A stretch of DNA of 64,000 bases. It comes from Oncomelania hupensis. Lineage: Eukaryota > Mollusca > Gastropoda > Littorinimorpha > Pomatiopsidae. How positions within the stretch are numbered: the stretch's first letter is position 1; each line of letters opens with the position of its first letter. Below, one piece after another: positions 1-12,636 of the stretch. Made by a program: the position numbers and the translations under genes. The DNA is taken from assembly GCA_036898135.1 (NCBI GenBank), contig CM072515.1:23075700-23139699 (forward strand), read 5' to 3'. Under the pieces are notes generated by a model. It was not told the DNA's origin and searched no databases. It was given only the letters and a program-made list of their open reading frames with translations.

Positions 1-71
1 CCCCCCCCCCCCCCTCCCCCCCATTGGAACCCCCCTGAACCCCAACCATAATCTCATCACCTTCATCCCCA
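1..71. other. C-rich leader, no gene
   Basis: The first 22 bases are a near-pure C tract, followed by C-rich sequence up to the RTE fragment. No coding signal is visible. The window edge may cut a larger repeat. Confidence 0.6.
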
Positions 72-538
72 TTCTCATCTTCATATATGCTTGCGAAGCA
101 TGGACCCTCACAGCAGATCTCCAACGAAGAAACTACAAAGCATGGAGATGAGGTGCTTACAGAAGACTTCTGGGCATTTCCTATACCCAACACATCACCA
201 ACGACGAAGTCCGACAGACCATCACACAAGCCATGGACAACACGATGACCTGCTAACAGTGGTGAAGAAACGGAAACTTCGGTGGTATGGCCACGTCACC
301 AGATCATCAGGCCTTGCAAAGACTATTCTGCAAGGCACAGTGCAAGGAGGTAGAAGAAGAGGGAGACCGAAAAAGAGGTGGGAGGACAACATTCGAGAAT
401 GGACTGGTTTGACACTGAGCGAAGCCATCAGGGCTGCTGAGGACAGAGAAAGATGGAGTATGCTGGTTAAACGATCATCTGTGGTGCCCCTACGACCTTC
501 GGGTTACGGGACAGGACAGGATAGGATAGGATAGCTTA
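72..538 (+). mobile_element. RTE LINE fragment, 3' end
   Basis: A 5'-truncated copy of the RTE family whose full copy lies at 20686-24026. It covers the region after the RT catalytic core, including a WYGHVTR motif and a basic GRPKKRWED stretch near the C-terminus. Small indels shift the frame at least twice: the first third reads in a different frame from the last two thirds. It ends in the family tail of AGGAT-type pentamers at about 508-534, and the stop codon lies inside that tail. It is a dead copy. Confidence 0.85.
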
Positions 539-547
539 AAAACTTTC

Positions 548-895
548 TCCATCACTGCGGCACTCACACGTCTAGGACATGAGCGTCAGGATCTGTTAAC
601 GTCCGTGCGATGAAATGCATGCGTGGACAAACTAGACCTCGGTTCATACCCTCATCCGAAGGAGTACTTGTTCTTAGGTCGCCCTTTATACTACCTCAAA
701 GCGATGACCCCAATCAGGGACGGACTTAGGTAACCTAAGATGCCAGCGTGAGGCATCAAGCGCATCGTCGAACACCCCCGGCCTTCATGACATCGGGCGG
801 CGCAAGTCAGATCCCGTATCGGCCAGCGCCCTGAGCAGCTCTTGAGCTGGAAAAGCGCTACATAAGAACGATTCAATAAAATAAAATGCTTGCGT
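548..895. mobile_element. SINE-E pieces in opposite orientations
   Basis: Bases 548-662 read on the minus strand as the SINE-E core (CTTCGGATGAG followed by an AACCGAGGTC motif). Bases 805-888 read on the plus strand as the SINE-E 3' end (GAGCAGCTCTTGAGCTGG, then AAAAGCGCTA and an A-rich tail). The two pieces converge and are separated by about 140 bases of unassigned sequence, so this is probably two insertions or one rearranged copy. Confidence 0.6.
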
Positions 896-1396
896 GTACT
901 TGAGCCTGTCCGGGCTCCGGTACTTTGGACAGAAATGGCCGGGTTCTGAAGTGACACGGAGGGAGTGACGTACGTGAATCAAGGAACGAAGAGTCATTAC
1001 ATGAAGTAGACTCCTGTAAGATGAGTCCTCTCCAGTCAATATAAGAGGTTTGAACCTAAAATGTGCTGCGGGCCAAATCAGGCCAGGCACTCCATTGTCT
1101 GAGCCACTCTTGATAACCCTGTAGTATGTAGTATTCTATGATGGCCTCTCTCTCCTAATGCTGCACTAAAGGAAGGGGCGAGGATGGGAGGGTGGCCTAT
1201 ACTGAGTGTTGAACTAAGCCAGAACAGCCCCGAGTCAGGCCGTCTCTGTTTCGGAATCCGCTGCTAATAAAGCAGAGAACGAGGAGATGAGAGCAAGGGG
1301 AGGTTGGGGGAAGGGAAAGGGGGAAAATGAGGCGCGGATTGGGGAGGGGGAGTACAGATAGTACTGAGACAGAGAATGAGAAGACAAGAAGAGACA

Positions 1397-1453
<57 letters not shown>

Positions 1454-2040
1454 TTGGGGAGACAGAGGGAGAGAAGTTGAAAGAGGAAGAGGGCGGAGGA
1501 ACATACATTTACATACGGTCAGGAAAGTTCGGGGAAAACCGCCGCGTTGTTTGAACAAAGAGGGGGGGGGGGAAGGGGTGTTGAGGGAAGAGAGAAGGAA
1601 TGGAGTAATGGAGATGGGAAGGATTGTTGCCCGTGGGAAAAAGGGGCAATTTCAGGCATTGCAGTGTCCATGACTGTCACATGAAGGGCGATGACGGTAT
1701 CCGGCGGCTGTTGGACAACTTTTCACCCACCATCAGTCTTTCCACTGTAGAATAGCGATGCAACATGCAGTATTTGAAGTAACAAGCTTAGAAAGCAAGA
1801 ATTCAAATCTCAACTACATCTTCGTCAAAAACAAATATAAATATATACATAATGTAAACAGTTTGGGAATAGGCCAATCATTTGTTGTTGTTGCAATTAC
1901 AAAAAATATAATATATATTCACAACTTTCCGGCACCTCTCATAAAAACTCGTGGGTATCGCCATTATAAATGAAAACGAGGTTAGAGTGAAACCAAGTTC
2001 CGGTCTGGCTTGTTTTGCTTTTCTCAAAGCGTGATGCGTG
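896..2040. other. No gene seen; one (AG)n tract
   Basis: I see no coding region. A pure AG dinucleotide tract occupies about 1400-1449, and the sequence around it (1270-1640) is purine-rich on the plus strand. Open frames here are by-products of that bias. Confidence 0.6.
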
Positions 2041-2050
2041 ACTTTTAAAT

Positions 2051-2564
2051 ATGGAAAATTGCCGAAAACGACGATTGCTAGAGCCAGAAAACGAGTGGGA
2101 TAAGTATAAAAACGGTGGAGGAAGTACATGCTCAGTGAAAGGATGCAAAAACAATCGCCAGTCGTCAGATGGAAGAGCTAGCGATACAACGATTAAAGAA
2201 CGATCATCGACAGAAAGAGAAACAGGACCTGAAGACTCTTGTAGTTTTCCATAGCTTCGCCGTTGCAACCTTCACAAAACACGGAGTAGTTGACTATGTG
2301 AGCCAGGGTACGATACCGGTGGCCAGTGACACATGTTGTCTTCCCACTGTAAACTTGACTGTCACAACTGGGACTTCAAATCCATCAGGCATTCTCTGCA
2401 ACACTTTCTCTTTTATGCTCCCACCAACGCTTTCTCATGTGATTCGACATATTCTTGAATATTTGAAAATAACTCACTCAAAACACTCGGATAAACAATA
2501 CGCGGAGAAAGAACCGGAAGTATGCTTCACTCCTCTTACATGGGGGATTCCCGTTGGTGCATAG
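2051..2564 (+). other. Reading-frame remnant with THAP-like start
   Basis: The frame from 2051 encodes a basic start followed by CSVKGCKNN, which resembles the first C-x4-C half of a THAP zinc finger (C-x2-4-C, then C-x2-H after a spacer). The expected FxFP-type motif and the later C and H are not visible before the stop near 2254. An overlapping frame continues to 2564 without recognisable domains. It could be a decayed THAP/P-element-like gene or chance. Confidence 0.2.
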
Positions 2565-3001
2565 GATAGCAGAAAAGTGTGAATATGTTCATATGCATGT
2601 AGCTTTCCATGCAATTTACGAACCTTTTTAACAGAGACGGCGAACGTCTCAACAACGAATTCAAACTCTATAGACTTTACACCAAACAAACTCCGGTGTT
2701 GCACAGATTTTTTTCGCCTCGACAAGTTTGGCCTATCATTGGGTGCATTAAAAAGCTCTCTCCAAATGATGTGTTTTCCTGTCTTCTTCAGGCAATAACA
2801 CAAAGTATGAAAGTCGCTACTTCAATCTACAAAGCTCTGGGCATGTGAGGAGGAAAGGGGACAACATCACCAATACATCGTTATGGTGTACATAGACATA
2901 TTCTATCTAGGTAGTCCGATCAGACGTGCTCAGTCAGTAAAAATGCTGTTATTCCAACAATTTGTAGACTTACATGACCCTCAACGCTAAACTGTTTGTA
3001 A

Positions 3002-3112
3002 ATGTTGATACTGATGTTGATATTGATGTTGATGTTGATAATGTTGCTGATGTTGATACTGATATCGATATTGATGTTGATATGGATGTTAATATCGATG
3101 TTGATGTTGATA
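3002..3112 (+). repeat. Imperfect GATGTT/GATATT hexamer repeat
   Basis: Around 18 interrupted copies of a GATRTT hexanucleotide, with ATC variants. The low purity indicates an old array. No gene overlaps it. Confidence 0.8.
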
Positions 3113-3190
3113 CGTAGAATGATATTGTATAAGGCTATTGTCTCCAGAACATAGCAGCTAGATTGCTCGGGGCTTGGTCGGGCTGTATTT

Positions 3191-3344
3191 TTATGTATTT
3201 ATTTATTTATTTATTTATTATCGTTCTTACATAGCGCTTTACCAGCTTGAGAGCTGCTCAAGGCGCTGACCGACACAGGCTCTACCTCAAGCCGCTCGAG
3301 GCGCCTACGTGCAACCTTTGGGTGCATAGTCTGACGCCCAGATG

Positions 3345-3345
<1 letters not shown>
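3191..3345 (-). mobile_element. SINE-E fragment with (AAAT)n tail
   Basis: On the minus strand this reads into the SINE-E 3' end: a TGGGCGTCAGAC-type motif, GAGCAGCTCTCAAGCTGG, AAAGCGCTATG, AACGATAA and then an AAAT tail at about 3191-3219. The 5' half is missing. It abuts the ATT microsatellite at 3346. Confidence 0.65.

Positions 3346-3412
<67 letters not shown>
3346..3412 (+). repeat. (AAT)n microsatellite
   Basis: About 22 perfect AAT units. On the minus strand it forms the 3' tail of the SINE-like sequence that follows. Confidence 0.95.
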
Positions 3413-3660
3413 GGATATTTATATAGCGCTTTTTCCTAAGGAACAATATCAGTTCAAAGCGCAGTACTCAGGCATTCATGCTAAACATCCGGCTTCATAC
3501 AAAATAAAATCAGACAAGGCACTTGCTAAGAGACGAGGGAGGGAAGGAGGGAGGAGGGAAGAGCTAAGAAGGGGTGATGGAGTCGGTGGTAGCGGTGGTG
3601 CGTTAGCAACCGGGGATGGGGAGTAGGGACCTAGTGGGGTGCTGGGTGTATTTGTTTAGC
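3413..3660 (-). mobile_element. SINE 3' region, minus strand
   Basis: Reading on the minus strand, the sequence ends with GCGCTTTGAACTGATATTG, then AAAAAGCGCTATATAAA and an ATT-type tail (the microsatellite at 3346-3412). This is the layout of the other tRNA SINEs here, but I cannot see a tRNA-like head. Bases 3530-3640 are purine-rich. Confidence 0.4.
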
Positions 3661-3681
3661 CGGCACTCACCTGTCTATGAG

Positions 3682-4276
3682 TAGAGCTGGGTACCGTGGG
3701 TCAAAGTCGTACCGGTATTACCGCGGTAATTTTAGGTCGTATCGGTATTTTGTACCGGTATACCGCGATTTTAAGTGTTACAATCAAATGGGATATGGCA
3801 CTGACAGACGTGACCGACGCAAAAGAAAGATTGTCGTACACTTCAAAATAGTTTCAAAGAAACATTTCCATAGAAACTGAAGCTTTATTTTTGCTTGAAC
3901 GCCTTCAAAACAAATTATGATAAATCACTGTTTAGAACATCAGCAAACTTTAAACCACAAAATAAAAATAAAACAAACACATTCAACGGGAAGGGTCTTT
4001 AAGAACTTTAAGAGTTCGGAAGGATTGGCGACTGGTACCATGCTCAAACATGTGGATAAGCAGCTGATCTTATAAGTTCTTCTTCAAGAACATCTGCCTA
4101 TCCACGTGTTTGGGCTTTAAGCTCGCTCTCTGGGCGGACAAGATGTCGCCCACTGTCGCGTTATGGGTTGTCGAAATTTCCCAGTAAACCGGACCTTGGA
4201 TCGCCGCACCGGTATACCGTACCGTCGCGTTTCCGAACCTGAATACAGTTACGTATCGGTAAAACCGTCCAGAGTA
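3682..4276 (-). mobile_element. hAT deletion derivative (degenerate)
   Basis: The plus-strand left edge begins TAGAGCTGGGTACCG. The right edge, read on the minus strand, begins TACTCTGGACGG. Both sub-terminal regions are rich in CGGTAT/ACCGGTA motifs, as expected for hAT ends. The interior keeps only the last part of a transposase (4070-4162) plus AT-rich 3' sequence. I could not find a clean 8-bp target duplication, so the exact ends are uncertain. Confidence 0.45.
4070..4162 (-). pseudogene. hAT transposase C-terminal dimerisation remnant
   Basis: The minus strand encodes ATVGDILSAQRASLKPKHVD and then a short M-F-L-K-K-N-L ending, followed by TAA at 4070-4072. The pattern of a small residue run, an S-x-x-R-A-S-L-x-P core and a hydrophobic F-L-K end is typical of the hAT (ZBED-like) C-terminal dimerisation domain. 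Only about 30 residues survive before the natural stop. The catalytic domain is absent, so the element is non-autonomous. Confidence 0.55.
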
Positions 4277-4441
4277 GGGGAGCAGTCTTTAAGGGTAAAT
4301 TTGTAAACTTTTTATTTCCCTCCAGGTCGTCAACGTCCAGGTCGTTGCCTGTACAGGCTGCAATGTTCTCACTGACATTGGAGTACACTGCGTTCACCAC
4401 TGAGCCAACTGCGCTCTCCCTGTAGTCCTATTTTCTCTGCA

Positions 4442-4495
4442 AACGCCTTGAGCAGCTCTTGAGCTGGAAAAGCGCGATATTACCCCCCAAAAGAA
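4442..4495 (+). mobile_element. SINE-E 3' end
   Basis: GCCTTGAGCAGCTCTTGAGC is followed by TGGAAAAGCGCGATAT, the conserved 3' end of SINE-E. The body is missing. Confidence 0.6.
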
Positions 4496-4768
4496 CAAAA
4501 AATAATAAAATAAACAAACAAAAAACCCGCAGTTCTTATGGAATAGTGACGCTGTACAAAGCTACTGCATCAACATCATCCCTTGTCTAAGTGGCGCTGT
4601 ACAAAGGCAATCGCTGCTTTGCTCTCGCCAGGAAAACGATCCAACTTTCACTCATAAGGGTGGGAAGCGCCGAAGCGTTACTATTAGTTCCATTGTCGAA
4701 ATCGAAAAAAACAACAAAGAAAAGGAGTTACAGTCAAAAACGAAAAGGTTGAATTTTCATACAAGGCA

Positions 4769-5005
<237 letters not shown>

Positions 5006-5203
5006 ATACATAACACATAATACCAAATTGTTGTAAAATATTTGGGAGATTTCCACCCACAGCCCCTTTTCAGTTCCGATTATTCAACATAAACAGAGCA
5101 AAACGTCATCATCCGAGACAATGGTAAGTACATTCCAATACCTACAATAATACTACAACAAACTTTAGTAAGAAATTTCGGGTGATTTTACTGACGTGGC
5201 GGG

Positions 5204-5209
<6 letters not shown>

Positions 5210-5286
<77 letters not shown>
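5210..5286 (+). repeat. (GA)n microsatellite
   Basis: About 38 GA units with no interruption. Confidence 0.97.
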
Positions 5287-5291
<5 letters not shown>

Positions 5292-5488
5292 TTATATGTT
5301 TTTTGAAGGCAGAATATGTTGAGCTGTACACTACAGTATAAACTCTGCCCAATACCTTAATAAAGGCGGGAATCTATCGGGTGTTCTCCTTTAACACTTT
5401 TTTTTTTAAAAAAGACAATCAAATAAATGAAAGCATTAAAGTGGCACAGGAGGGGGGATGGAGGAGGGAACACACAAGAAAACAAACA

Positions 5489-5572
5489 CACACAAATACA
5501 GACACACGCTCACACACACACTCACACAAATACACAAACACACACACGCACGCACACACACGCACAAACACA
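5489..5572 (+). repeat. Imperfect (CA)n tract
   Basis: CA-rich sequence with AAT, GCA and CTC interruptions. The apparent H/T-rich reading frames are not genes. Confidence 0.85.
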
Positions 5573-5946
5573 AGTTACACGCCGACAGAACACAACACAC
5601 TACAATGGCGTGAAAAAAAAATCCTAGACCCATCATAGGTACTGCTTGGTTTGTAAATTACGAGCGATGGTGGCAGACTAACAAACGTTTGATATCACCT
5701 CCTCATACAAATTCCATCACATTAGTCGTCAGGACGTCAGGGGTTGTATGTGCGCCCGTCATGTCACCCCGAGATATTAACGCGACATCCGGCTTCAGTA
5801 AGTTAACTGTGTTAGCCTCTTGTATATTATTGTGATAGTAATAGCGCCACAGTCGATCGCGAACCCGCAAGCTCCACAGATTTTAGTGTGATTGAACCCT
5901 TGAGTGGCATAGCGTGAGCGGATGTCTGTCACTTTGGGACCACCAC

Positions 5947-5950
<4 letters not shown>

Positions 5951-6009
<59 letters not shown>
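5951..6009 (+). repeat. (GA)n microsatellite
   Basis: About 29 uninterrupted GA units. Confidence 0.97.
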
Positions 6010-6012
<3 letters not shown>

Positions 6013-6339
6013 CGAATCTTTTATTCCAGAAGTTCAGGGCATCGCCTCTTTGGAAGGGGTATGTACAAGAATAATAAAATAACAAACATTGAATATATCA
6101 TAACATACATATAAATACAAAACAGGTTACGATACTGCTAGTTCCCGAAGTTTCATAGCTTTATGTAAATAAATACATATATATAACAGTCCCTTCGTTG
6201 TCAGAAGCTAACAGTAAAATGAGACGTGTTGTACAAGGCATTCTATACTATTTGGGGGCTATAAACGGTTTCCTTAAGTTACTTAGGAATGGATAGCACA
6301 GTCTTCTGCAGATTTACACCTAGTAGAGAAAGAGATAAA

Positions 6340-6602
6340 AACTGGCAGACAGGCAGACAGACAGACAGAGACAGAGAGAGAAAGTGAGAGAGATTTAAAA
6401 AAAAAAGAGAGATGATATAGACTAACATATTCTCTGTCTCTGTCTCTCACTTTCTCTCTCTTTCTTTCTCTCTCTCTCTCTGGCTGTCTGTCTCTCTCTC
6501 TCACACACACATACACAACACACACAGACATACACACACATCCGCAGACACACATCAACACACACCCTCACACACACCTACACGCACACATACAACACAC
6601 AC
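6340..6602 (+). repeat. GA / CT / CA repeat with inverted arms
   Basis: A purine-rich GACA/GAGA arm (6345-6410) is followed by a complementary CTGT/CTCT arm (6430-6500), then CA-rich sequence to 6602. The two arms could pair as an imperfect hairpin. No gene. Confidence 0.8.
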
Positions 6603-7032
6603 ACATAACATCTAATTTCAAGCATCAAACATTTTATAAATGACTGACTAACTGAAAAATCTTATTAGTTTGCCATGACTGTTCGGTTAACTAATCGTAA
6701 TTAGTAGCAAAAAATTTGCAAATACCAAAGACAGTTCCCTTAATCTCTTCTCTGCCTTCATAGCAATTCTATATTGCTGTAAAACTTTGGCAGTAGAAAT
6801 AGGAAAATAACCCGTGGACACAAATCATCGTCTTCTTTACAGTAATTGTTTCCTGTAAATAAATATTTTAAAAAATCCTTCCAGCTCTAACATGCCGCAT
6901 TTACCTTCATACTCCTATTCCTGCCAGCACAAGTAAAAATAAAAATAATGAACAAAACGTGATCCTCAGAAGAAAAAAAAAAGAATTGCGTTATTCTTGT
7001 GTTATGTCTATAACTTCGAGGGTGTATGTATA

Positions 7033-7101
7033 TTACAGATCGCCGCCTTTTGAGTCTGATTTAGGAACGAGGCAGGTATAGCATCCCATAATAGTAAGTG
7101 G
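7033..7101 (+). mobile_element. SINE-C 3' end
   Basis: CAGATCGCCGCCTTTTGAGTC and TATAGCATCCCA are the conserved 3' end of SINE-C. The body and tRNA head are missing. The TAG microsatellite that follows is its expanded tail. Confidence 0.7.
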
Positions 7102-7102
7102 T

Positions 7103-7186
<84 letters not shown>
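7102..7186 (+). repeat. (TAG)n microsatellite at SINE tail
   Basis: About 28 TAG units starting a few bases after the SINE-C 3' end. Confidence 0.95.
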
Positions 7187-8580
7187 AAAGTCAATTGTTC
7201 CGGTTCGAGAACAATCCACCCCAACTCTCTCACGTAAGTGAAACATTTATAACATCATAAACTTAATGGATTCCAATCGTGAAAAGGGAAAACATACTTG
7301 ATAACATCGATGCATGATGGCGAAAGGACCACAAAAAACATCCTCATTGCGTGTAATCGAGTTGTTGTTGTTTTTTTGTTTTTTTATGTCCCAACTAGGT
7401 TAAAAAAAATCTGTCCGATGTGATGTTTGACATTCCAACCCGAGAATAACGACGGCTATAACATCATCATAGCCGAGCCATCAACGCTGAGCGTCAGCTA
7501 TCCACGATTTACTACGCTTGCACTGTGTGACAATCAACATATGTCATTGTCATCACCCAACTGTCCTTGATGACTGGGATAACGGTTTTATTGTTATTGT
7601 TGTTGTTTTTGTTTTGTGTGTGATGAAAGTGATCCATCAATAGACTGTGCTACCTCTAGACAATTTACTACTACCTATAATAAGTTTTCTTGGCTATCCG
7701 CCGGCCAACGACTCACATTAACAACATTTTTTCCTACCCTTAACTAATCGACACACACACAAACACCTGCGTTTATTTGTTCTCTGTGCGATTTTAAATT
7801 GCCCTTATAACGGGGGCATACATAATGGTGTTTTTTTTACCAAGGGATGCTGTTCGGTGGCGAATAGTCGCTTGTTTACACTCGGTGTGGGTGAGATTGC
7901 AGTGCTCACCAAATACTTAACAGAAGTGAAAATGACGATTTTAGCACCAAAAACACTTCCCAAATGAAGTTTTTACTCTTTTTTTCTAAACAAACGCCAG
8001 CATGACAGCAGAGATTTGAAGAACAATTACTCAAGAATAAACCTCTGTTTCATTATGTAAATGATTGAGAGAAGCTATTTTGGTAATGAAAATAACCAAT
8101 TCAGTAAAACGTACTGTGAATCTCTGTCTGTGAACGTGTAATACTAAGTATATGTAAGTAAAACTAAGTATATGTAAGTAAAACTATATATATATATATA
8201 TTCTGATAAACATTGGGATTGTTCTAGGAACACCTGTTCTATTATGTACAAAATAAATGGGGAAGCCATATCTTGATAATTGAAATAACAAATTCAGTAT
8301 TTTGAGCAATAGCAACGATAACAACAACCACACTATTGTGATGTTCTGTAGATGTGTAAAAGAACAATTATGTCGGCCCTACTGTACGGCGAACATGTTA
8401 ATTTTAATAGTTACGATTTAGCACATTAATGTTTCTCATTAACATTATGATTTAGACACCATTGTAAAATTAAGCACTGTCATAAATACCTATCACCATT
8501 AACATACGTTCCTTATATACGTGTTTACTTGGGAATTTTTTTTGCGCTTTCATAAGTGCCTTTGATTTGTCAATATCCAA
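7187..8580. other. AT-rich stretch, no gene seen
   Basis: AT-rich sequence with short T and A runs and a (TA)8 tract at about 8186-8201. A short direct repeat, AAACTAAGTATATGTAAGTA, occurs near 8160. I found no credible exon or recognisable mobile element. Confidence 0.5.
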
Positions 8581-9025
8581 TTTGTCATGCCATTATGGTG
8601 TAGCAGAAAGAGAGGCGACTGGTTGAGGCTTGGAAGAGAAATTGTCTACCTTGAATTTCTTGGTTAGACTAGCCTTGGGTGGCTCCTGCTTTGCAGAATC
8701 CTTTGGGGGATGCCATTGGGTTATGCAGGACAAGGCGACACGACTTTTGTTCTCTCCGGCTGACCATTCGCCTTCTGCTTTTGGTGGTGAGCGGGACCAC
8801 ATTGTCGGCAGGCATTTTATGCAGGTCGGTGGCAGCGACTTTGCAGAAGAGTGCGTGGCACTAGTAGCCGGCAACCCGGTACTACAAACCACGCTTCACC
8901 GCCTTGCAGGGCAAATATTTTTATGTCCCTCTTTTGAGGGATAAAATAAAAATAACAGCTCTGGTGGAGCAATGTTCTCAAGGTCGTGGCCGAGAGACGG
9001 GAGTCAAGTACTCCGCTCGGCTACA
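8581..9025. other. Unassigned, overlapping open frames on both strands
   Basis: About 300 bases are open in several frames on both strands (minus 8593-8892, plus 8630-8944). None shows a domain I recognise. Local composition is less AT-rich than upstream. It could be a fragment of an unrecognised element. Confidence 0.3.
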
Positions 9026-9474
9026 ATGGTATACGGTATTGTGGATATGGTATGCTGGATATGGTGCAATGGATATGGTATGGTGGATATGGTACAATGG
9101 ATATGGTATGGTGGATATGGTATGGTGGATATGGCATGGTGGATATGGCATGGTGTATATGGCAGCCATATCCACCATGCCATATCCGCAATGCCATATT
9201 CGCAATCCTATATCCACCATGTCATATCCACCATACCATATCCACCACACCATATCCATTATACCATATCCACCATACCATATCCATTATACCATATCCA
9301 CCACACCATATCCATTATACCATATCCACTATACCATATCCATTATACCATATCCATTATACCATATCCACTATACCATATCCACTATACCATATCCACT
9401 ATACCATATCCATTATACCATATCCATTATACCATATCCACTATACCATATCCATTATACCATATCCATTATGA
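9026..9474. repeat. 14-bp minisatellite with an internal inversion
   Basis: From 9026 to about 9159 the units read GGATATGGTATGGT and variants. From about 9174 on they read in the opposite sense, ACCATATCCATTAT. The switch point contains the palindrome ATATGGCAGCCATAT. The two arms of about 130 bp can fold back on each other. The array is interrupted at 9474 by an RTE insertion and resumes at 11091. A 14-residue protein period in every frame is an artefact of the unit length. Confidence 0.95.
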
Positions 9475-9853
9475 GGAACAAGAACTTGAACAGGTGGTAC
9501 AGAGGCTTGACACCACCTCCAGAGCCTATGGAATGGAAATAAGTGCAGAGAAGACCAAAATGATGACCAACAACACCAATGGCATCAACACAGACATCAA
9601 AGCCCAAGGCCAATCCCTCAACACAGTGCATAGCTTCAAATATTTAGGAGCCATTGTATCAGACAATGGGTCCCGACAGGAAGTCCTCTCCAGGATCGCA
9701 CAAACAACTGCTGCCCTGACAACGTTGAAGCCCATTAAAAAAGACAGGACCATCAGCCTACATTCCAAAGTAAGACTGCTACGCTCCCTTGTCATCTCCA
9801 TCTTCTTATATGCTTGCGAAGCATGGACCCTCACAGCAGATCTCCAACGAAGA

Positions 9854-10679
9854 TGTAAAAGAATCTTTTTATTTAGGTAAGGGGATTTCGATTTTCACTG
9901 CAGAATTAATAGCAGTTTTAATGGCGCTAAGCAAAATTGAAAGTCTGTCTACAAATATTTTACAAATTGTTGTGTGTGTAGATTCAATGACCGTCCTGGA
10001 GGCATTTCAATCAAACAAGTCTAAGGAAAGAAAAAAAAATTGTTATTGAAATAAATCATAAAATCCACAATTTAATTGTTAACGAAACAGATGTAAGTTT
10101 CTGTTGGATACCGTCACATAGTGGGTTTCTCTATAATGACTGGGCAGATAGGGGAGCAAAACAGGGTGCCTCAAATTTGAACTCCAAGGTTATTGCATTG
10201 AAGAAATCCCCTAGAGAAATACAACATCATATTGAACAATTTTTACTTCGAACAAGTATATTTGACACACATTTTGAAGAGCAGAGTAAAGTCTCAAGAG
10301 CTATTTCCTCAATGGCAAATCGAATATGGCTAAATGCAATAAGACCAAAATATTGTAAAAATGTTTTATGTGCCTGTGACAGACCTTTGTCTTTAGAACA
10401 CATGTTGTTTGCATGCTCTACTATTGCCCCTATTTTGCCGCTGGAGATGAACGACAAAACTTCCTTAAAACAACTTAATTATCCTTTGTCTATTACCTTA
10501 GCGAAAATACTCTTTGATTCACCTGTTGCAAGATTAATATAATCGTTTAATTTAATTTTATTTTATTTTATTTTATTTTATTATTTTTTTAAAAATGTTA
10601 TTATTATTATTTTTTAATTATTTTTTTTCTTATCATCTTGATGAATTAAGACAATAAAAATCAACAACAACAACAACAA
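9854..10679 (+). mobile_element. RNase-H LINE, 5'-truncated, nested in RTE
   Basis: The insert is bounded by the 12-bp target duplication CTCCAACGAAGA at 9842-9853 and 10680-10691, which occurs once in uninterrupted RTE copies. It ends with an AT-rich 3' region and a CAA-repeat tail. The coding part matches the C-terminal RNase H and CCHC-like end of an I/Nimb-type non-LTR element. It is 5'-truncated, as usual for target-primed reverse transcription. Confidence 0.9.
9857..10542 (+). pseudogene. RNase H domain and C-terminus of a non-LTR LINE
   Basis: FTAELIAVLMAL and then VVCVDSMTVLEAF give the RNase H core, with E and D residues in the expected order. CWIPSHSG and NDWADRGAKQGAS contain the late H and D. 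The tail has a C-x-C-x8-H-x4-C pattern (CACDRPLSLEHMLFAC) typical of this LINE group. The frame is broken near 10020-10060, and the first RNase H aspartate (YTDGS) is lost to 5' truncation. The stop is at about 10542. Confidence 0.8.
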
Positions 10680-11090
10680 CTCCAACGAAGAATACAAAGC
10701 ATGGAGATGAGGTGCTACAGAAGACTTCTGGGCATTTCCTATACTCAACACACCATCAACGACGAAGTCCGACAGACCATCACACAAGCCATTGGACAAC
10801 ACGATGACCTGCTGACAGTGGTGAAGAAACGGAAACTCCGATGGTATGGCCACGTCACCAGATCATCAGGGCTTGCAAAGACTATTCTGCAAGGCACAGT
10901 ACAAGGAGGTAGAAGAAGAGGGAGACAGAAAAAGAGGTAAGAGGACAACATTCGAGAATAGACTGGCTTGACACTGAGCGAGCCATCAGGGCTGATGAGG
11001 ACAGAGAAAGATGGAGTATGCTGGTTAGGCGATCATCTGTGGTGCCCCTACGACCTCCTAGTTACGGGACAGGATAGGATAGGATAGGAT

Positions 11091-11290
11091 ATCCATTATA
11101 CCATATCCATCATACCATATCCACTATACCATATCCACTATACCATATATACCATACTATGTCCACTATACCATACCCACCATACCATATCCATTATACC
11201 ATATCCACCATTCCATATCCACCATACAATATCCATTATACCATGTCCACTATACCATATCCAGTATACCATAATCACCGTACCATATTA
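11091..11290 (+). repeat. 14-bp minisatellite, second half
   Basis: Continuation of the ACCATATCCATTAT array after the RTE insertion, with about 13 more diverged units (ATGTCC and ATAATC variants). It fades out near 11290. Confidence 0.92.
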
Positions 11291-11618
11291 TAATAAGAGT
11301 GGAAACAATGGTCCAACTGATAAATAAAGTTGTTACGTCCCTTATTGTCCAAATTGTCTATTATAAGGATTATCTCCACGATGCTGTCTTTCAACTTCAA
11401 CCCCTACTTCTATACGTTAGACAATTAAAAGGTAAGCGTTTTGGGTAAACCTATTACAATTCGCATTGACAACAACCTTCGGATGAGAGTATAAACCGAG
11501 GTCTTATCAAGGCGCGCACGCATTTCATAGCACGGACCTTAAAGATCCTGACTCTCATGGCTGCCAGCTAAACGAATACACCCAGCACGCACTAGGTCCA
11601 TCTCCTCCATGCCTGGTC

Positions 11619-12636
<1,018 letters not shown>

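Larger units (their letters stand above)
9475..11090 (+). mobile_element. 5'-truncated RTE LINE, interrupted
   Basis: RTE sequence runs from the segment just after the RT FADD core (9475-9853). It is broken by an RNase-H LINE (9854-10679) and resumes at 10680 to finish in a (GGATA)n tail at about 11068-11090. It sits inside the 14-bp minisatellite, and the sequence ATCCATTAT occurs at both edges as the likely target duplication. It keeps readable RTE peptide (for example AYGMEISAEKTKMM) but is 5'-truncated. Confidence 0.92.

Noticed and set aside
8593..8944. Overlapping 99- and 104-codon frames
   Set aside because: Both strands open with no recognisable motif; neither could be preferred.
8972..9880. 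302-codon frame across the 14-bp array into RTE
   Set aside because: The array is open in all frames because of its unit, and the rest is RTE sequence.
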